Assembly (NCBI RefSeq): GCF_900537115.1
Contig: NZ_UNRG01000008.1
Coordinates: 1 to 64,000 of the forward strand
Direction of reading: 5' to 3'
Source: Arthrobacter sp. Alg241-R88
GTDB lineage: Bacteria > Actinomycetota > Actinomycetes > Actinomycetales > Micrococcaceae
DNA length: 64,000 nt
Part shown: in pieces, positions 24,516 through 33,774 of the stretch
Layout of the letters: the number at the start of each line of letters is the position of its first letter
How positions within the stretch are numbered: the first letter of the stretch is position 1
Translations under genes and position numbers: made by a program
Notes under the pieces: generated by a model
The model's input: only the letters and a program-made list of their open reading frames with translations
What the model was told of the DNA's origin: nothing
Databases searched by the model: none

Positions 24516-26306
24516 CTAGGAGGACTGCTGGCTGAGGGCCCGCAGCGTAAAGACTTGCCTGCCCTTGGTCCTGCCGGTGATGAACACCTTTATGCCTTCC
24601 GAAGCATTCGTTCCGGCAAGGTACCTGTAGCTCTCACCGGGATTGTAGGCCGGCGGAGCGTCCGGATCCGCAGGAAGGCCGGGACCGAATTCGATAACGT
24701 CCGAACCCACCCGGTAGCGCCCCACTCCCGCCACCAGTTGGAAGGCGCCAGGCGAACCCAGCGGCAGCACGCCGTCGAGCACTCCCCCGGGCCGGAAGGT
24801 GAGTTCCAGGGCAAAGGAGGTGTCCGCGCCGTCGAAACCGATGGTCAGGCTCGTCCGGTCGCCCAGGACCTCCACCACAACCCCCGTGTCCAGCCGGTGA
24901 ACCACCGTGGGCCGGCTGCTGAAGTCCATGCCGGCACTGAACCTGCCCTCATGCTCCAGCGCGTAGATGCCGTCCTTCCGCCGTTTTTCGGCGGGAAGGG
25001 GCAGGTAGAAGTTGGCCGCCACTGTCTCGGAAAGCGCCACGGTGTTGCCGTTGCGGACCGTGTGCTGGCTGCGGAAGGGGCCCAGGTCGAAGAAGCTGCG
25101 GGAGAGCCGGACGCCGTCGAGCAGGGCGTCGCCGTTGCCGAAACGGAGGAACGTGGGGTTGCTGGCCAGCCCGGACACCACGCCGGGAACCAGGTCGTCG
25201 CAGCCGCCAAACACCGTTGTGACGGACGCCCCGCTCCGGAATCGGTGGAGGCCGCAGCTCTCCAGGGACGCCTGCGCCGGGGCGAGTGCCGCGGGCAGTT
25301 CCGGCGCGGGCAGTTCCGGCGCGGCAAACCCGGACTGGACCAAGGGAACGTCCGACGGCGATGGATGGGCTTCGGGGACAGCACCGCCAGGCAGCACCTC
25401 CCCCAGCCAGGGATCCAGCTTGGCCAGGGCGAGCAGCTTGGCAGGCTCGTACAGCGGCAGGGTCCCAAGCCAGGCTGCCGCCGCGGCGAAGTCCTTGTTG
25501 CCGTCCTGGTTGGCCAGCCTCCGGTACAGGTGCAGGAACGGGCCGCCGTGGAAGGCCAGCCACTGGTCCTGGCGGCGCGAGAACACGGATTCCACGCTGC
25601 CGTCCGGGTTGAACATCGGCAGGAAGGCCGTGAGGTTCCGGCGGACATGGTCCAGCAGCTCCGGCCGGCCGAAACTGTCCGCGATGGTGGCCAGGGAGGG
25701 ATTGGTGACGGCTGTGGCGTAGAGCGGGCTGCGCTCCGAATACATCCCGTCCGGCAGCTGGTCAATCCCCTCGGCCAGCCATTCGTCGATCCGGTGGGCG
25801 ATGTCCTGCCTGGGCTGCAGCTGGTTCATCTGGGCGAGCGCAGCACACAGCTCCCAGCGGTGGTTGGGGGTGTGGACCCCGCCCGAGACCATGGCGTCCG
25901 TGGCGCTGGCAACAATGCCGCTGAGCCGCGCGTCCACCTCAGCCAGCACCGGAACCGGAGAGTCCAGGGCCCGGATCAGGCGCAGCGCCAGGCACACGTC
26001 ATTCAGGGTGAAGGCGGAATCCGGTGGTGAGCAGAGGTTGGTTCCGTCAAACAGGCCGGTAGGTCCCTGCAGCAGTTCGAGCCGGTCCAGGCACCTGGCC
26101 ATCGGCTCCCGAAGCCGGTCCCCGCCGGAAAAGGCGGAGCCGGGCTCAGTGAGGACCGCGACCAGCGCCAGCAGCCGAGCCATGGCGGCCCGGTGTGGCA
26201 GGGCGGAGGACTCGGCGTGGTGGGTTTCCAGCATCGCCTGCACGTGCTGGTCCGCAGCTTCCACCACCCGGTCCAGGAAGACGACGTCGGCCGGAGCTGT
26301 GTGCAA
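24516..26306 (-). CDS. Candidate alpha/alpha-toroid polysaccharide lyase
   Basis: The 596-residue protein is not clearly recognised. It has an all-helical N-terminal half (1-320) and a beta-sandwich-like C-terminal half (350-590), the layout of toroid-type polysaccharide lyases such as heparinase II/III and PL8. TPNHRWELCAALAQ supplies Asn, His and Arg candidates and ERSPLYATAV a Tyr, residues these lyases use for beta-elimination. No signal peptide is seen, so it would act in the cytoplasm on imported oligosaccharide. It is the last gene after a binding protein and two permeases, which supports glycan catabolism. A glycoside hydrolase remains possible. Confidence 0.6.
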   Translation of the reverse strand: MHTAPADVVFLDRVVEAADQHVQAMLETHHAESSALPHRAAMARLLALVAVLTEPGSAFSGGDRLREPMARCLDRLELLQGPTGLFDGTNLCSPPDSAFTLNDVCLALRLIRALDSPVPVLAEVDARLSGIVASATDAMVSGGVHTPNHRWELCAALAQMNQLQPRQDIAHRIDEWLAEGIDQLPDGMYSERSPLYATAVTNPSLATIADSFGRPELLDHVRRNLTAFLPMFNPDGSVESVFSRRQDQWLAFHGGPFLHLYRRLANQDGNKDFAAAAAWLGTLPLYEPAKLLALAKLDPWLGEVLPGGAVPEAHPSPSDVPLVQSGFAAPELPAPELPAALAPAQASLESCGLHRFRSGASVTTVFGGCDDLVPGVVSGLASNPTFLRFGNGDALLDGVRLSRSFFDLGPFRSQHTVRNGNTVALSETVAANFYLPLPAEKRRKDGIYALEHEGRFSAGMDFSSRPTVVHRLDTGVVVEVLGDRTSLTIGFDGADTSFALELTFRPGGVLDGVLPLGSPGAFQLVAGVGRYRVGSDVIEFGPGLPADPDAPPAYNPGESYRYLAGTNASEGIKVFITGRTKGRQVFTLRALSQQSS

Positions 26307-26352
26307 AATAGTTACCTTTCACGGGTCCCGCCAACAGGCAGGGCGGGACGCC

Positions 26353-27270
26353 CTAATCCTTCAGGCCGGCGCTGACGTCGGCGTTGAGCACGTACTTCTG
26401 GAAGACGAAAAACACCAGGACCAGCGGCAGGATGGAGATCACGGAGGCCCCCAGGAGTACCGGCCAGTCGATGTTTTCCGCCCCCACAATGCTCCGCAGC
26501 GCCACCTGCAGGGTGTACCACTTGGGATCGTTCAGCACGATCAGAGGCCAGATGTAGTCATTCCAGCGCCACTGGAACGAGAAGATGGCCAGCGTAAACA
26601 GGATGGGCCGGGACAGCGGCAGCATGATGCGGAAGAAGATAGCCAGCTCGCTTGCGCCGTCGATGCGGGCCGAGTGCAGCAGGTCATCGGGAACCGTGAG
26701 GAAGAACTGCCGGAACATAAACACACCCGTGGCGGTGAGCACGGAAGGCACGATGATGCCCGCCAGCGAGTTGTACAGCCCCAGGTCACGGATCACCGAG
26801 AACGTGGGGTTCAGGATCACCTCGGTGGGCAGCATGGTGGTGGCCAGGATGCAGACGAAGAACAGCCTGGTGCCCTTGTTGTTGTACTTTGCCAGCGCGT
26901 AGCCGGTGCAGGCGCTGAAGAACACGGTGAGCACGGTGGTGACGATCGCCACCGTGGCGGTGTTCAGGAAGTACTGCGCAAAGTCCACGCGCTCCCAGGC
27001 GTCCACGAACCCCTGGAAGGTCCACTCCCGCGGGATCATGGACAGCGGGTAGCTGAAGAGTTCACTGCCCGGCTTGAACGAGCTGAGCAGGAACCACAGG
27101 AGCGGCAGCGCATAGATCGCCGCGATGAGCCACATCAGCAGGGTCAAGGGAACGGACAGCTTGGCCCGGCCCTCCCGGTTGCCGCGCTGGCCCCTGGCGG
27201 CCTCGACTTTCTCGGCGCCCAGCGCTGGTTCCTCCGCAATGACGGGAGGCAGGTTTGCAGCAGTTGCCAT
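26353..27270 (-). CDS. Carbohydrate ABC transporter permease (MalG type)
   Basis: The 305-residue protein has six predicted membrane helices and the MalG-type EAA loop near DDLLHSARIDGASELAIFFR. It pairs with the MalF-type permease encoded 2 nt upstream. It likely forms an oligosaccharide import channel; no ATPase gene is present in the cluster, so a shared MsiK-like ATPase is expected. Confidence 0.9.
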   Translation of the reverse strand: MATAANLPPVIAEEPALGAEKVEAARGQRGNREGRAKLSVPLTLLMWLIAAIYALPLLWFLLSSFKPGSELFSYPLSMIPREWTFQGFVDAWERVDFAQYFLNTATVAIVTTVLTVFFSACTGYALAKYNNKGTRLFFVCILATTMLPTEVILNPTFSVIRDLGLYNSLAGIIVPSVLTATGVFMFRQFFLTVPDDLLHSARIDGASELAIFFRIMLPLSRPILFTLAIFSFQWRWNDYIWPLIVLNDPKWYTLQVALRSIVGAENIDWPVLLGASVISILPLVLVFFVFQKYVLNADVSAGLKD

Positions 27271-27272
27271 GG

Positions 27273-28217
27273 TCAGGCCTTCTTCCGGTTGAACCGCAGC
27301 TGGATGAGTGCGATCGCCAGCAGGACCACCATCAGCACCATGGAGGCAGCGCTCGCGTAGCCCACCTTGGACTGCTCAAAGCCGGTCTTGTAGATGTACT
27401 GGACGATCAGCGTGTTTTCCGTGCCCGGGCCGCCGTTGGTCAGCGCCTGGATCATGGCGAATTCCTTCATGGCGTGGATGGTGGAGAGCAGGATGACCAT
27501 GAACGACGTCGGCGCGATGCCGGGCAGGGTGACGTTCAGGAATCGCTGCCACGCGTTGGCCCCGTCCAGCTCGGCTGCCTCCAGCAGGGCCTCGGGGATG
27601 TTCTTCAGTGCCGCGATAAACAGCAGCATGTTGAACGCCGTCCCGCCCCACGCCGAGGCGAAGATGACCACCGCCAGGGCCAGGTTGCCGTTGCTGGACC
27701 ACGGCACCGGACTGCCGCCCAGGGTGGCGATTACGAAGTTGACGAACCCGAAGTCCTGCCCGAACATCCACTTCCAGATAACACCCACCACGATCGGTGA
27801 GATCAACCAGGGCAGGAAGATCACGATCTTGGCGGCGGTGCGCCCCCGGACTGCCTTGCTGACCAGCAGCGCCGCCACTCCGAGGGAGCACACGTACACC
27901 AGCGGCACGGACAGGACGGTGTACACAAAGGTCCTGCCCAGCGCCGCATAGAACGTGGCGTCGGCGAAGAGCTTCTGGAAGTTTGCCAGGCCGATGAAGT
28001 TCAGCCTGCCCACGCCGCGGTAGTCGGTGAAGGAATACAGCAGCCCCAGCGCCCCGGGCCACACAAAGAACACCAGGAAGAGCACCACGTTGACGCCGAT
28101 CAGGACCAGCGGTGCAATGACATACCGGTTCCGGCGTTTCTGCTGGGATTTGCTCCGGACGGCGCCCGCCCCGGGCGTTCCCGACGCCACCGTGGTGCTC
28201 ATGGTTGGATTGGCCAC
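27273..28217 (-). CDS. Carbohydrate ABC transporter permease (MalF/UgpA type)
   Basis: The 314-residue protein has six membrane helices and the EAA loop IPEALLEAAELDGANAWQRF. The basic N terminus (SKSQQKRRNRY) sits in the cytoplasm. It lies 3 nt downstream of the binding-protein gene and 2 nt upstream of the second permease gene. Confidence 0.9.
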   Translation of the reverse strand: MANPTMSTTVASGTPGAGAVRSKSQQKRRNRYVIAPLVLIGVNVVLFLVFFVWPGALGLLYSFTDYRGVGRLNFIGLANFQKLFADATFYAALGRTFVYTVLSVPLVYVCSLGVAALLVSKAVRGRTAAKIVIFLPWLISPIVVGVIWKWMFGQDFGFVNFVIATLGGSPVPWSSNGNLALAVVIFASAWGGTAFNMLLFIAALKNIPEALLEAAELDGANAWQRFLNVTLPGIAPTSFMVILLSTIHAMKEFAMIQALTNGGPGTENTLIVQYIYKTGFEQSKVGYASAASMVLMVVLLAIALIQLRFNRKKA

Positions 28218-28220
28218 TGA

Positions 28221-29492
28221 TCAGGCGCCGTTGTAAAGCTTCACGATGTTGTCCACCGTGGTTTTCGCGTCCTGGCTGCCGGAGAGCATCTTGACGGTCT
28301 CCTCGCGCAGGGGGTCGCCGGAGAACGGGGTCTCCGCGTAAGCCTCGGACACAACGCGCTTGATGGCGTTGTCACCCTTGGCCTCATTGCCGGCAATCTG
28401 CTTCTGGTACAGCTCGAAGGAGGCCTGCTGGAAGGGGTACTCAACCTTGAGGTCCTTCACCGGCAGGTAACCGCCCAGCTTCGCGAACTCGGTGTAGTTG
28501 GCGTCGTCGTAGAACCAGTCGATGAACTTCTTGGCCTCCTCGTCCTGCCCGGTGTCCTTGAAGGCAACCATAAAGCCGCCGCCGAGATTGGTGGCGTTGA
28601 CTTCCTTCTTGGGCAGCGGCACGGACAGCCACTCGAAGTCCTTGATGTTTTTGTTGAAGTCGGCAACCTGCCAGCTTCCGGAGTAGTACGCGGCCACCTG
28701 GCCGCTCTTGAACATCGCATTGCCGTCCTCGCCGCTGAGCCAGACGGATTTGGGCATGGTCTGGTCGTCGTTGATCCTGGCGAAGTACTCGAGGGTCTCC
28801 ACGGCTTTGTCGTCGGCAGCGTACTTGTCGCCTTCCTTGGCGAAGGCCGTGCTGCCGAACTCGTACATCATGGCGCGGAGGCGGTGGCCGGAGCGGTCCA
28901 TAACCACGCCGTACTTGGCGCCTGCCTTCTCGCGCACCTCATTGACGGCTGCAACAAATTCGTCCCAGGTCCACGTTTGTTCGATGGCGGTGGGGAAGCT
29001 GACGCCGGCCTTCTCGAACAGGCTCTTGTTGATGAACAGGCCCACGGCGGTGAGGTCTGAAGGAATCGCGGGAATGATTCCGTCCGGGGATTCCTGCAGG
29101 AAGTTCCCGTCGATGCCGCGGGACTTGGCGATGTCCGAAAGGTCCTGGAGCTGGTTGACCCACAGCGGATCGATGCTGGTGACGCGGGCCAGGGCAGGAA
29201 GGTCATTGGCGGTGGCGGCGTTCTTCAGCTTGGTGGTAATGTCCGCGGTCGGAACGTCAACAACCTCGATGGTGATGCCTGTTGCTTCCTGGTACTTCTT
29301 GGCAGCGGCCGCGAACGCGCCGCCCTGGTTGGTGTCACCGGAGAGGACCAGCTGGAGGGTTTTGGAACCGCCTTCGGACGTACCTCCGCCGCTGCCGCAG
29401 GCGGTGAGTCCTGCGGCCAGAGCCGAGAGTCCGAATGCCGTCAGCCCGAACTGCCGGCGGCTGATGCTGGAGATTGCTGTCTTCTCTGACAA
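28221..29492 (-). CDS. Sugar ABC transporter substrate-binding lipoprotein
   Basis: The 423-residue family 1 extracellular binding protein has a Tat-like start (SRRQFGLTAFG) and lipobox GLTACGSG. Later segments such as VWLSGEDGNAMFKSGQVAAYYSGSW are typical of oligosaccharide-binding proteins. The TTG start at 29492, a short distance after AGGA, gives a signal peptide of normal length; an in-frame upstream ATG at 29597 would add an odd Arg/Pro-rich tail. First gene of the transporter-lyase operon. Confidence 0.85.
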   Translation of the reverse strand: MSEKTAISSISRRQFGLTAFGLSALAAGLTACGSGGGTSEGGSKTLQLVLSGDTNQGGAFAAAAKKYQEATGITIEVVDVPTADITTKLKNAATANDLPALARVTSIDPLWVNQLQDLSDIAKSRGIDGNFLQESPDGIIPAIPSDLTAVGLFINKSLFEKAGVSFPTAIEQTWTWDEFVAAVNEVREKAGAKYGVVMDRSGHRLRAMMYEFGSTAFAKEGDKYAADDKAVETLEYFARINDDQTMPKSVWLSGEDGNAMFKSGQVAAYYSGSWQVADFNKNIKDFEWLSVPLPKKEVNATNLGGGFMVAFKDTGQDEEAKKFIDWFYDDANYTEFAKLGGYLPVKDLKVEYPFQQASFELYQKQIAGNEAKGDNAIKRVVSEAYAETPFSGDPLREETVKMLSGSQDAKTTVDNIVKLYNGA

Positions 29493-29600
29493 TGCTCTGT
29501 CCTGTCTCTCTTTGCTCCCGGCCCTGGTCGGACCTTTGCTGAAAGTGGGCCTTCCGCCGGCAGCACGCCGTTGGGGGAAAAGCCTTTCCGCCCCCAACTG

Positions 29601-29625
29601 TGACCTATGTCATGACAATATGTCA
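29601..29625. promoter_or_regulatory. Tandem palindromic operator before the sugar transporter operon
   Basis: Two adjacent palindromes lie about 110 bp upstream of the binding-protein start: TGACCTATGTCA (29601-29612) and TGACAATATGTCA (29613-29625), with a perfect TGTCATGACA at their junction. On the minus strand TTGACA, a possible -35 element, lies inside the second. The form suits a dimeric repressor such as a GntR or MarR protein; no regulator gene is adjacent. Confidence 0.55.
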
Positions 29626-29718
29626 AGAGTACTTTTCGCCCCTACAATTCCTTCGGCGCATGCCCGTGCAAACTGGCAGCATCTACCGTAGGAGCACCTG
29701 CCACCGTACCTTGGTGGG

Positions 29719-30159
29719 ATGGGACTGAACATCCAGATTGTCATCGACTGCAGGGATCCGCACTACCTGGCCGACTGGTGGGCCGAGTCGCTCGAATGGG
29801 CGGTGGAACCGCAGGACGAAGGCTTCATCCGCTCCATGATCGAGCAGGGGTTCGCCACCGAGGACCAGACAACAGTGCACAACGGCAAGCTGGTGTGGCG
29901 GGAAGGCTGCGCGATCCGCCCACCGGAGGAACTGGAGGCAAAAGCACCGGCCAGGCGGCTCCTGTTCCAGACGGCCCCTGAAGGCAAGACGGTCAAGAAC
30001 CGCGTTCACTGGGACCTTGATCTGGCAGGGCGGGACAAGGACGAGGTGCGCCGGGAACTCGAGGCCCGGGGCGCCACTTTCCTTTGGAGCGCCAGCCAAG
30101 GGACACATTCGTGGCACACCATGGCGGACCCTGAGGGCAACGAGTTCTGCATCAGCTGA
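29719..30159 (+). CDS. VOC (glyoxalase-fold) family protein
   Basis: The 146-residue protein has two glyoxalase-like beta-alpha-beta-beta-beta modules; HWDLDLAG and DPEGNEFCIS are typical of the actinobacterial glyoxalase-like subfamily. Family members bind metal and small organic ligands; role unknown. It sits directly before menB but a 22-bp gap and different context make a menaquinone role unlikely. Confidence 0.82.
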   Translation: MGLNIQIVIDCRDPHYLADWWAESLEWAVEPQDEGFIRSMIEQGFATEDQTTVHNGKLVWREGCAIRPPEELEAKAPARRLLFQTAPEGKTVKNRVHWDLDLAGRDKDEVRRELEARGATFLWSASQGTHSWHTMADPEGNEFCIS

Positions 30160-30181
30160 CCCCGATTACTAGACTTGGACG

Positions 30182-31135
30182 GTGAGCAACCAAATCCCCG
30201 CCTCGGTGTCCGACGTCTTCGATCCCACCCGCTGGCGTGTTGTGTCCGGCTTCGACGACTTCCAGGACATGACCTACCACCGGCAGGTGGAGCGGGATTC
30301 CGGCGGCGGATGGGTGCGCGACCTGCCCACGGTGCGGATCGCCTTCAACCGCCCCGAGGTCCGGAATGCCTTCCGCCCCGGCACGGTCGATGAACTGTAT
30401 CGGGCGATGGACCACGCGCGGATGTCCCCGGATGTCGCCACGGTGCTGCTGACCGGAAACGGCCCCTCCCCGAAGGACGGCGGCCACTCCTTCTGCTCCG
30501 GCGGTGACCAGCGCATCAGGGGCCGGGACGGCTACCGCTATGCCGACGGCGAGACGCAGGAAACCATCGACCCGGCCCGGGCCGGGCGGCTCCATATCCT
30601 GGAAGTCCAGCGGCTGATGCGCACCATGCCCAAGGTGGTCATCGCCGTCGTCAACGGCTGGGCGGCCGGTGGCGGGCACTCCCTGCACGTAGTCTCAGAC
30701 CTCACCATCGCCTCCCGCCAATTCGGCAGGTTCAAGCAGACCGACGCCACAGTGGGAAGCTTCGACGCCGGGTACGGCTCGGCCCTGCTGGCGCGCCAGA
30801 TCGGGCAAAAGGCTGCCCGGGAGATCTTTTTCCTGGCCCGCGAATATTCCGCTGAGGACATGGTTCGGATGGGCGCCGTCAACGAGGCCGTGGACCATGA
30901 ACGCCTGGAAGAGGTTGCCCTGGAGTATGCCGCCGATATCGCCCGGCAGTCGCCCCAGGCGATCCGGATGCTCAAGTTTGCCTTCAACCTCGCGGACGAC
31001 GGCCTGGCGGGTCAGCAGGTGTTCGCCGGCGAAGCCACCCGGCTGGCGTACATGACGGACGAAGCGGTGGAGGGCAAGGAAGCGTTCCTGGAAAAACGCG
31101 ACCCGGACTGGTCCAGCTTCCCGCACTACTTCTAA
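30182..31135 (+). CDS. menB: 1,4-dihydroxy-2-naphthoyl-CoA synthase
   Basis: MenB closes the naphthoate ring of o-succinylbenzoyl-CoA in menaquinone synthesis. The 317-residue crotonase-fold protein has the MenB pattern FSSGGDQ-like FCSGGDQRIRGRDGY, the oxyanion segment NGWAAGGGHSLHVVSDL, and SFDAGYGSALLARQIGQ. It starts with GTG. It is followed by menE after 13 nt and then menA, while menC, menD and menF are not in the window. Confidence 0.94.
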   Translation: MSNQIPASVSDVFDPTRWRVVSGFDDFQDMTYHRQVERDSGGGWVRDLPTVRIAFNRPEVRNAFRPGTVDELYRAMDHARMSPDVATVLLTGNGPSPKDGGHSFCSGGDQRIRGRDGYRYADGETQETIDPARAGRLHILEVQRLMRTMPKVVIAVVNGWAAGGGHSLHVVSDLTIASRQFGRFKQTDATVGSFDAGYGSALLARQIGQKAAREIFFLAREYSAEDMVRMGAVNEAVDHERLEEVALEYAADIARQSPQAIRMLKFAFNLADDGLAGQQVFAGEATRLAYMTDEAVEGKEAFLEKRDPDWSSFPHYF

Positions 31136-31148
31136 GGCAGGACGCTCG

Positions 31149-32402
31149 ATGAACACCGAACCCCAAGGTAACGGAACCCTGAACACCGGATCCCTCGGAG
31201 CAGGCACGCCCGGAAGCGGCGTGCTGGACATCGACCCGGCGCTGAAGGCGCTGGCAGCCGCCCTCCACGGCGAGGGCCCCGCCGTCGAACTTTCCGTGGG
31301 TGAAGACGGTGCCCTGGTAGTGGGCCACCTGGAAACGCCCGGCTGCGACGACGCCGTTGCCGTGGTGCGCACCTCCGGTTCCACCGGCGCCCCCAAGGCC
31401 ACGGTCCTGACGGTGGAATCCCTGGCCGCTTCATCGATGGCTACGGCCCTGGCCCTCAAGGGCGAGGGCCAGTGGCTGCTGGCACTGCCCGTCCAGTACG
31501 TGGCCGGAATCCAGGTCCTGGTACGTTCGCTGTTCGCGGGCACGCGCCCCTGGGTGATGGACATGTCCGGCGGGTTTACACCCGAAGCCTTTACGGCCGC
31601 AGCGCAGGAACTGACCGACAAAATCCGCTTCACCTCGCTGGTCCCCACCCAGCTGCAACGGTTGCTTGACGCGCCGTCCCCGGAGACCCTCGCGGTCCTG
31701 CGGCGCTTCAACGCCGTGCTGCTGGGCGGCGCGCCCGCCCCCGCCTCGCTGCTGGCGGCCGCGAGGGATGCCGGCGTCCGGGTCATCACCACCTACGGTT
31801 CGGCCGAGTCCTGCGGCGGCTGCGTCTATGACGGCTTCCCGCTGGAAGGGGTGTCCGTGCGCATTGAAAAGGACGGCCGCATCCTGCTGGGCGGCGACAC
31901 GATCGCCGCGGGCTACCTGGAAGCACCGGATGAAGGCGGGAGCACCTTCTTCGAGGAGGACGGCGTGCGCTGGTACCGCACCAGCGACCTCGGCAGCATT
32001 GACGACAACGGCCGGCTCACCGTTCTGGGCCGCGCCGACGACGTGATCATCACCGGCGGGATCAAGGTTTCGGCCGCGCACGTGCAGGAGGAACTGGAAA
32101 AGTCCGACGCCGTCGCCGCCGCTTTTGTGGCCGGTGTCCCGTCCGCGGAATGGGGCCAGGCCGTGGCAGCTTACGTGGCCTTGGCCACCCCGCCTGGAGG
32201 GACCGCAGCGCCTGCTGAGCCAGCCGGCACCGGAGGGACCGGGGACCACGCCGTCGTCCTTGAAAAGGAGTGGCACCGGACGCTGGGCATCCTTGCGCCG
32301 AAAACAGTCCTTGCGGCGTCCTCCCTGCTGATGCTGCCCAACGGCAAGCCGGACCGCCTGGCCATGGCCGCCGAACTCAACGCCCTGCATCAGGGAAAGT
32401 AA
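31149..32402 (+). CDS. menE: o-Succinylbenzoate-CoA ligase
   Basis: The 417-residue adenylate-forming enzyme activates o-succinylbenzoate with CoA. ANL motifs present: RTSGSTGAPKATVLT (P-loop-like), TTYGSAESCGG, YRTSDLGSI and LGRADDVIITGGIKVS. It is shorter than most acyl-CoA ligases, as actinobacterial MenE usually is. AGGACG precedes the ATG. An Ala/Pro/Gly-rich insert (about 350-370) interrupts the C-terminal domain. Confidence 0.92.
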   Translation: MNTEPQGNGTLNTGSLGAGTPGSGVLDIDPALKALAAALHGEGPAVELSVGEDGALVVGHLETPGCDDAVAVVRTSGSTGAPKATVLTVESLAASSMATALALKGEGQWLLALPVQYVAGIQVLVRSLFAGTRPWVMDMSGGFTPEAFTAAAQELTDKIRFTSLVPTQLQRLLDAPSPETLAVLRRFNAVLLGGAPAPASLLAAARDAGVRVITTYGSAESCGGCVYDGFPLEGVSVRIEKDGRILLGGDTIAAGYLEAPDEGGSTFFEEDGVRWYRTSDLGSIDDNGRLTVLGRADDVIITGGIKVSAAHVQEELEKSDAVAAAFVAGVPSAEWGQAVAAYVALATPPGGTAAPAEPAGTGGTGDHAVVLEKEWHRTLGILAPKTVLAASSLLMLPNGKPDRLAMAAELNALHQGK

Positions 32403-32470
32403 AGTAGACCTGCACCACCCCGGCGGGCCCCCATCCTGCCGCCTTCCCGAAACAACGCGAGGTACTGACC

Positions 32471-33352
32471 GTGGCCACAGCCGCACAATGGATCCAAGGC
32501 GCCCGACTCCGAACACTGCCGGCCGCGATTGCGCCGGTGCTGATCGGCTCCGCCGCCGCCTATGAAATGGATTCGTTCCTGCTCTTCAACGCCATCCTCG
32601 CGGCGCTGGTGGCCCTCCTGCTCCAGGTGGGCGTGAACTTCGCGAACGACTATTCGGACGGTATCCGCGGCACGGACGACGACCGCGTGGGCCCGCTCCG
32701 CCTGGTGGGCTCTGGCGCTGCCAGCCCCGAGCACGTGAAGCGTGCCGCCTTTGGTGCGTTTGCCGCCGCCATGGTTTTCGGGCTGATCCTGGTGGTAATC
32801 ACGCAAAGCTGGTGGCTGATCCTGGTGGGGCTCGGCTGCGTGATGGCGGCCTGGGGCTACACCGGAGGCAAGAACCCGTACGGCTACATGGGCCTCGGCG
32901 ACGTTTTTGTGTTTGTGTTCTTCGGGCTGGTGGCCACCCTGGGCACTACCTACACGCAGGCCGGGCAGATCAACCTGCCGGCCATTATCGGCGCGATCGG
33001 CACGGGGTTGATTGCCACCGCGCTCCTGATGGCCAACAACGTCCGTGATATCCCCACCGACATGCAGGCCGGCAAGAAGACCCTCGCGGTGCGGCTCGGC
33101 GACAAGCACGCCCGGGAGAGCTACGTGCTGATGCTCGCCGTAGCCATCATGCTGGTGGTGATCCTGGCCCCCGGGCGGCCGTGGATGCTGATCGTCCTGC
33201 TGCTGATTCCGGCCTGCCTCATGCCGGCGTGGCTGATGATCAACGGCCGCAAGCGCAAGAGCCTGATCCCGGTCCTGAAGCAGACCGGCCTGATCAACCT
33301 CGGCTACAGCCTGCTGTTTTCACTGGGTTTGGTGCTGAGCCACGGCTTCTAG
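32471..33352 (+). CDS. menA: 1,4-dihydroxy-2-naphthoate polyprenyltransferase
   Basis: MenA attaches the polyprenyl side chain in the membrane. The 293-residue UbiA-family protein has about 8-9 helices and the two Asp-rich motifs NDYSDGIRGTDDD and DIPTDMQAGKKT. It starts with GTG, 68 nt after menE, and completes the menB-menE-menA run. Confidence 0.94.
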   Translation: MATAAQWIQGARLRTLPAAIAPVLIGSAAAYEMDSFLLFNAILAALVALLLQVGVNFANDYSDGIRGTDDDRVGPLRLVGSGAASPEHVKRAAFGAFAAAMVFGLILVVITQSWWLILVGLGCVMAAWGYTGGKNPYGYMGLGDVFVFVFFGLVATLGTTYTQAGQINLPAIIGAIGTGLIATALLMANNVRDIPTDMQAGKKTLAVRLGDKHARESYVLMLAVAIMLVVILAPGRPWMLIVLLLIPACLMPAWLMINGRKRKSLIPVLKQTGLINLGYSLLFSLGLVLSHGF

Positions 33353-33394
33353 GACTGCCGGGCTGCGCGGCCTTTTTGCCGCAGGGGGCTTGCG

Positions 33395-33712
33395 CTACGA
33401 ACTGCTGCGCTTGGGGTCCTTGGCGTCATTGCTGATGGCGATGTCCGGGTTGGCGTCCAGGAGGGTGTCCTCCGCGTGGGCGTCCTGGACTTCATTGGCT
33501 GAACGGATCGGCTTGGCCTTGCCCGAGAAACGCTGGTGGATCGCCGCGGCCGCCTCGTCCCGCTGCTTCTGGAAGAAGAGGTAGCTCACGGCGAAAGCGA
33601 TCAGGGCTGCACAGATCACGGACATCAGCACGCCCAGCTGAAGCAGCATAAAAACCACAAACAGGGGCGCGAACAGAGCCAGGCGGATCAGGGAATATTT
33701 CAAAAAGGCCAC
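33395..33712 (-). CDS. DUF4229 membrane protein
   Basis: The 105-residue protein has two membrane helices (about 8-27 and 29-47) followed by FFQKQRDEAAAAIHQR and a hydrophilic tail. This matches DUF4229, often found beside menA in actinobacteria. Function unknown. Convergent with menA and divergent from the PLDc_N protein. Confidence 0.85.
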   Translation of the reverse strand: MAFLKYSLIRLALFAPLFVVFMLLQLGVLMSVICAALIAFAVSYLFFQKQRDEAAAAIHQRFSGKAKPIRSANEVQDAHAEDTLLDANPDIAISNDAKDPKRSSS

Positions 33713-33774
33713 TATTCAAGTTTAGCCGCCTCCCGCCCAAGGCCCCTGCGCCTCCTGACGATAGACTTAATGGC

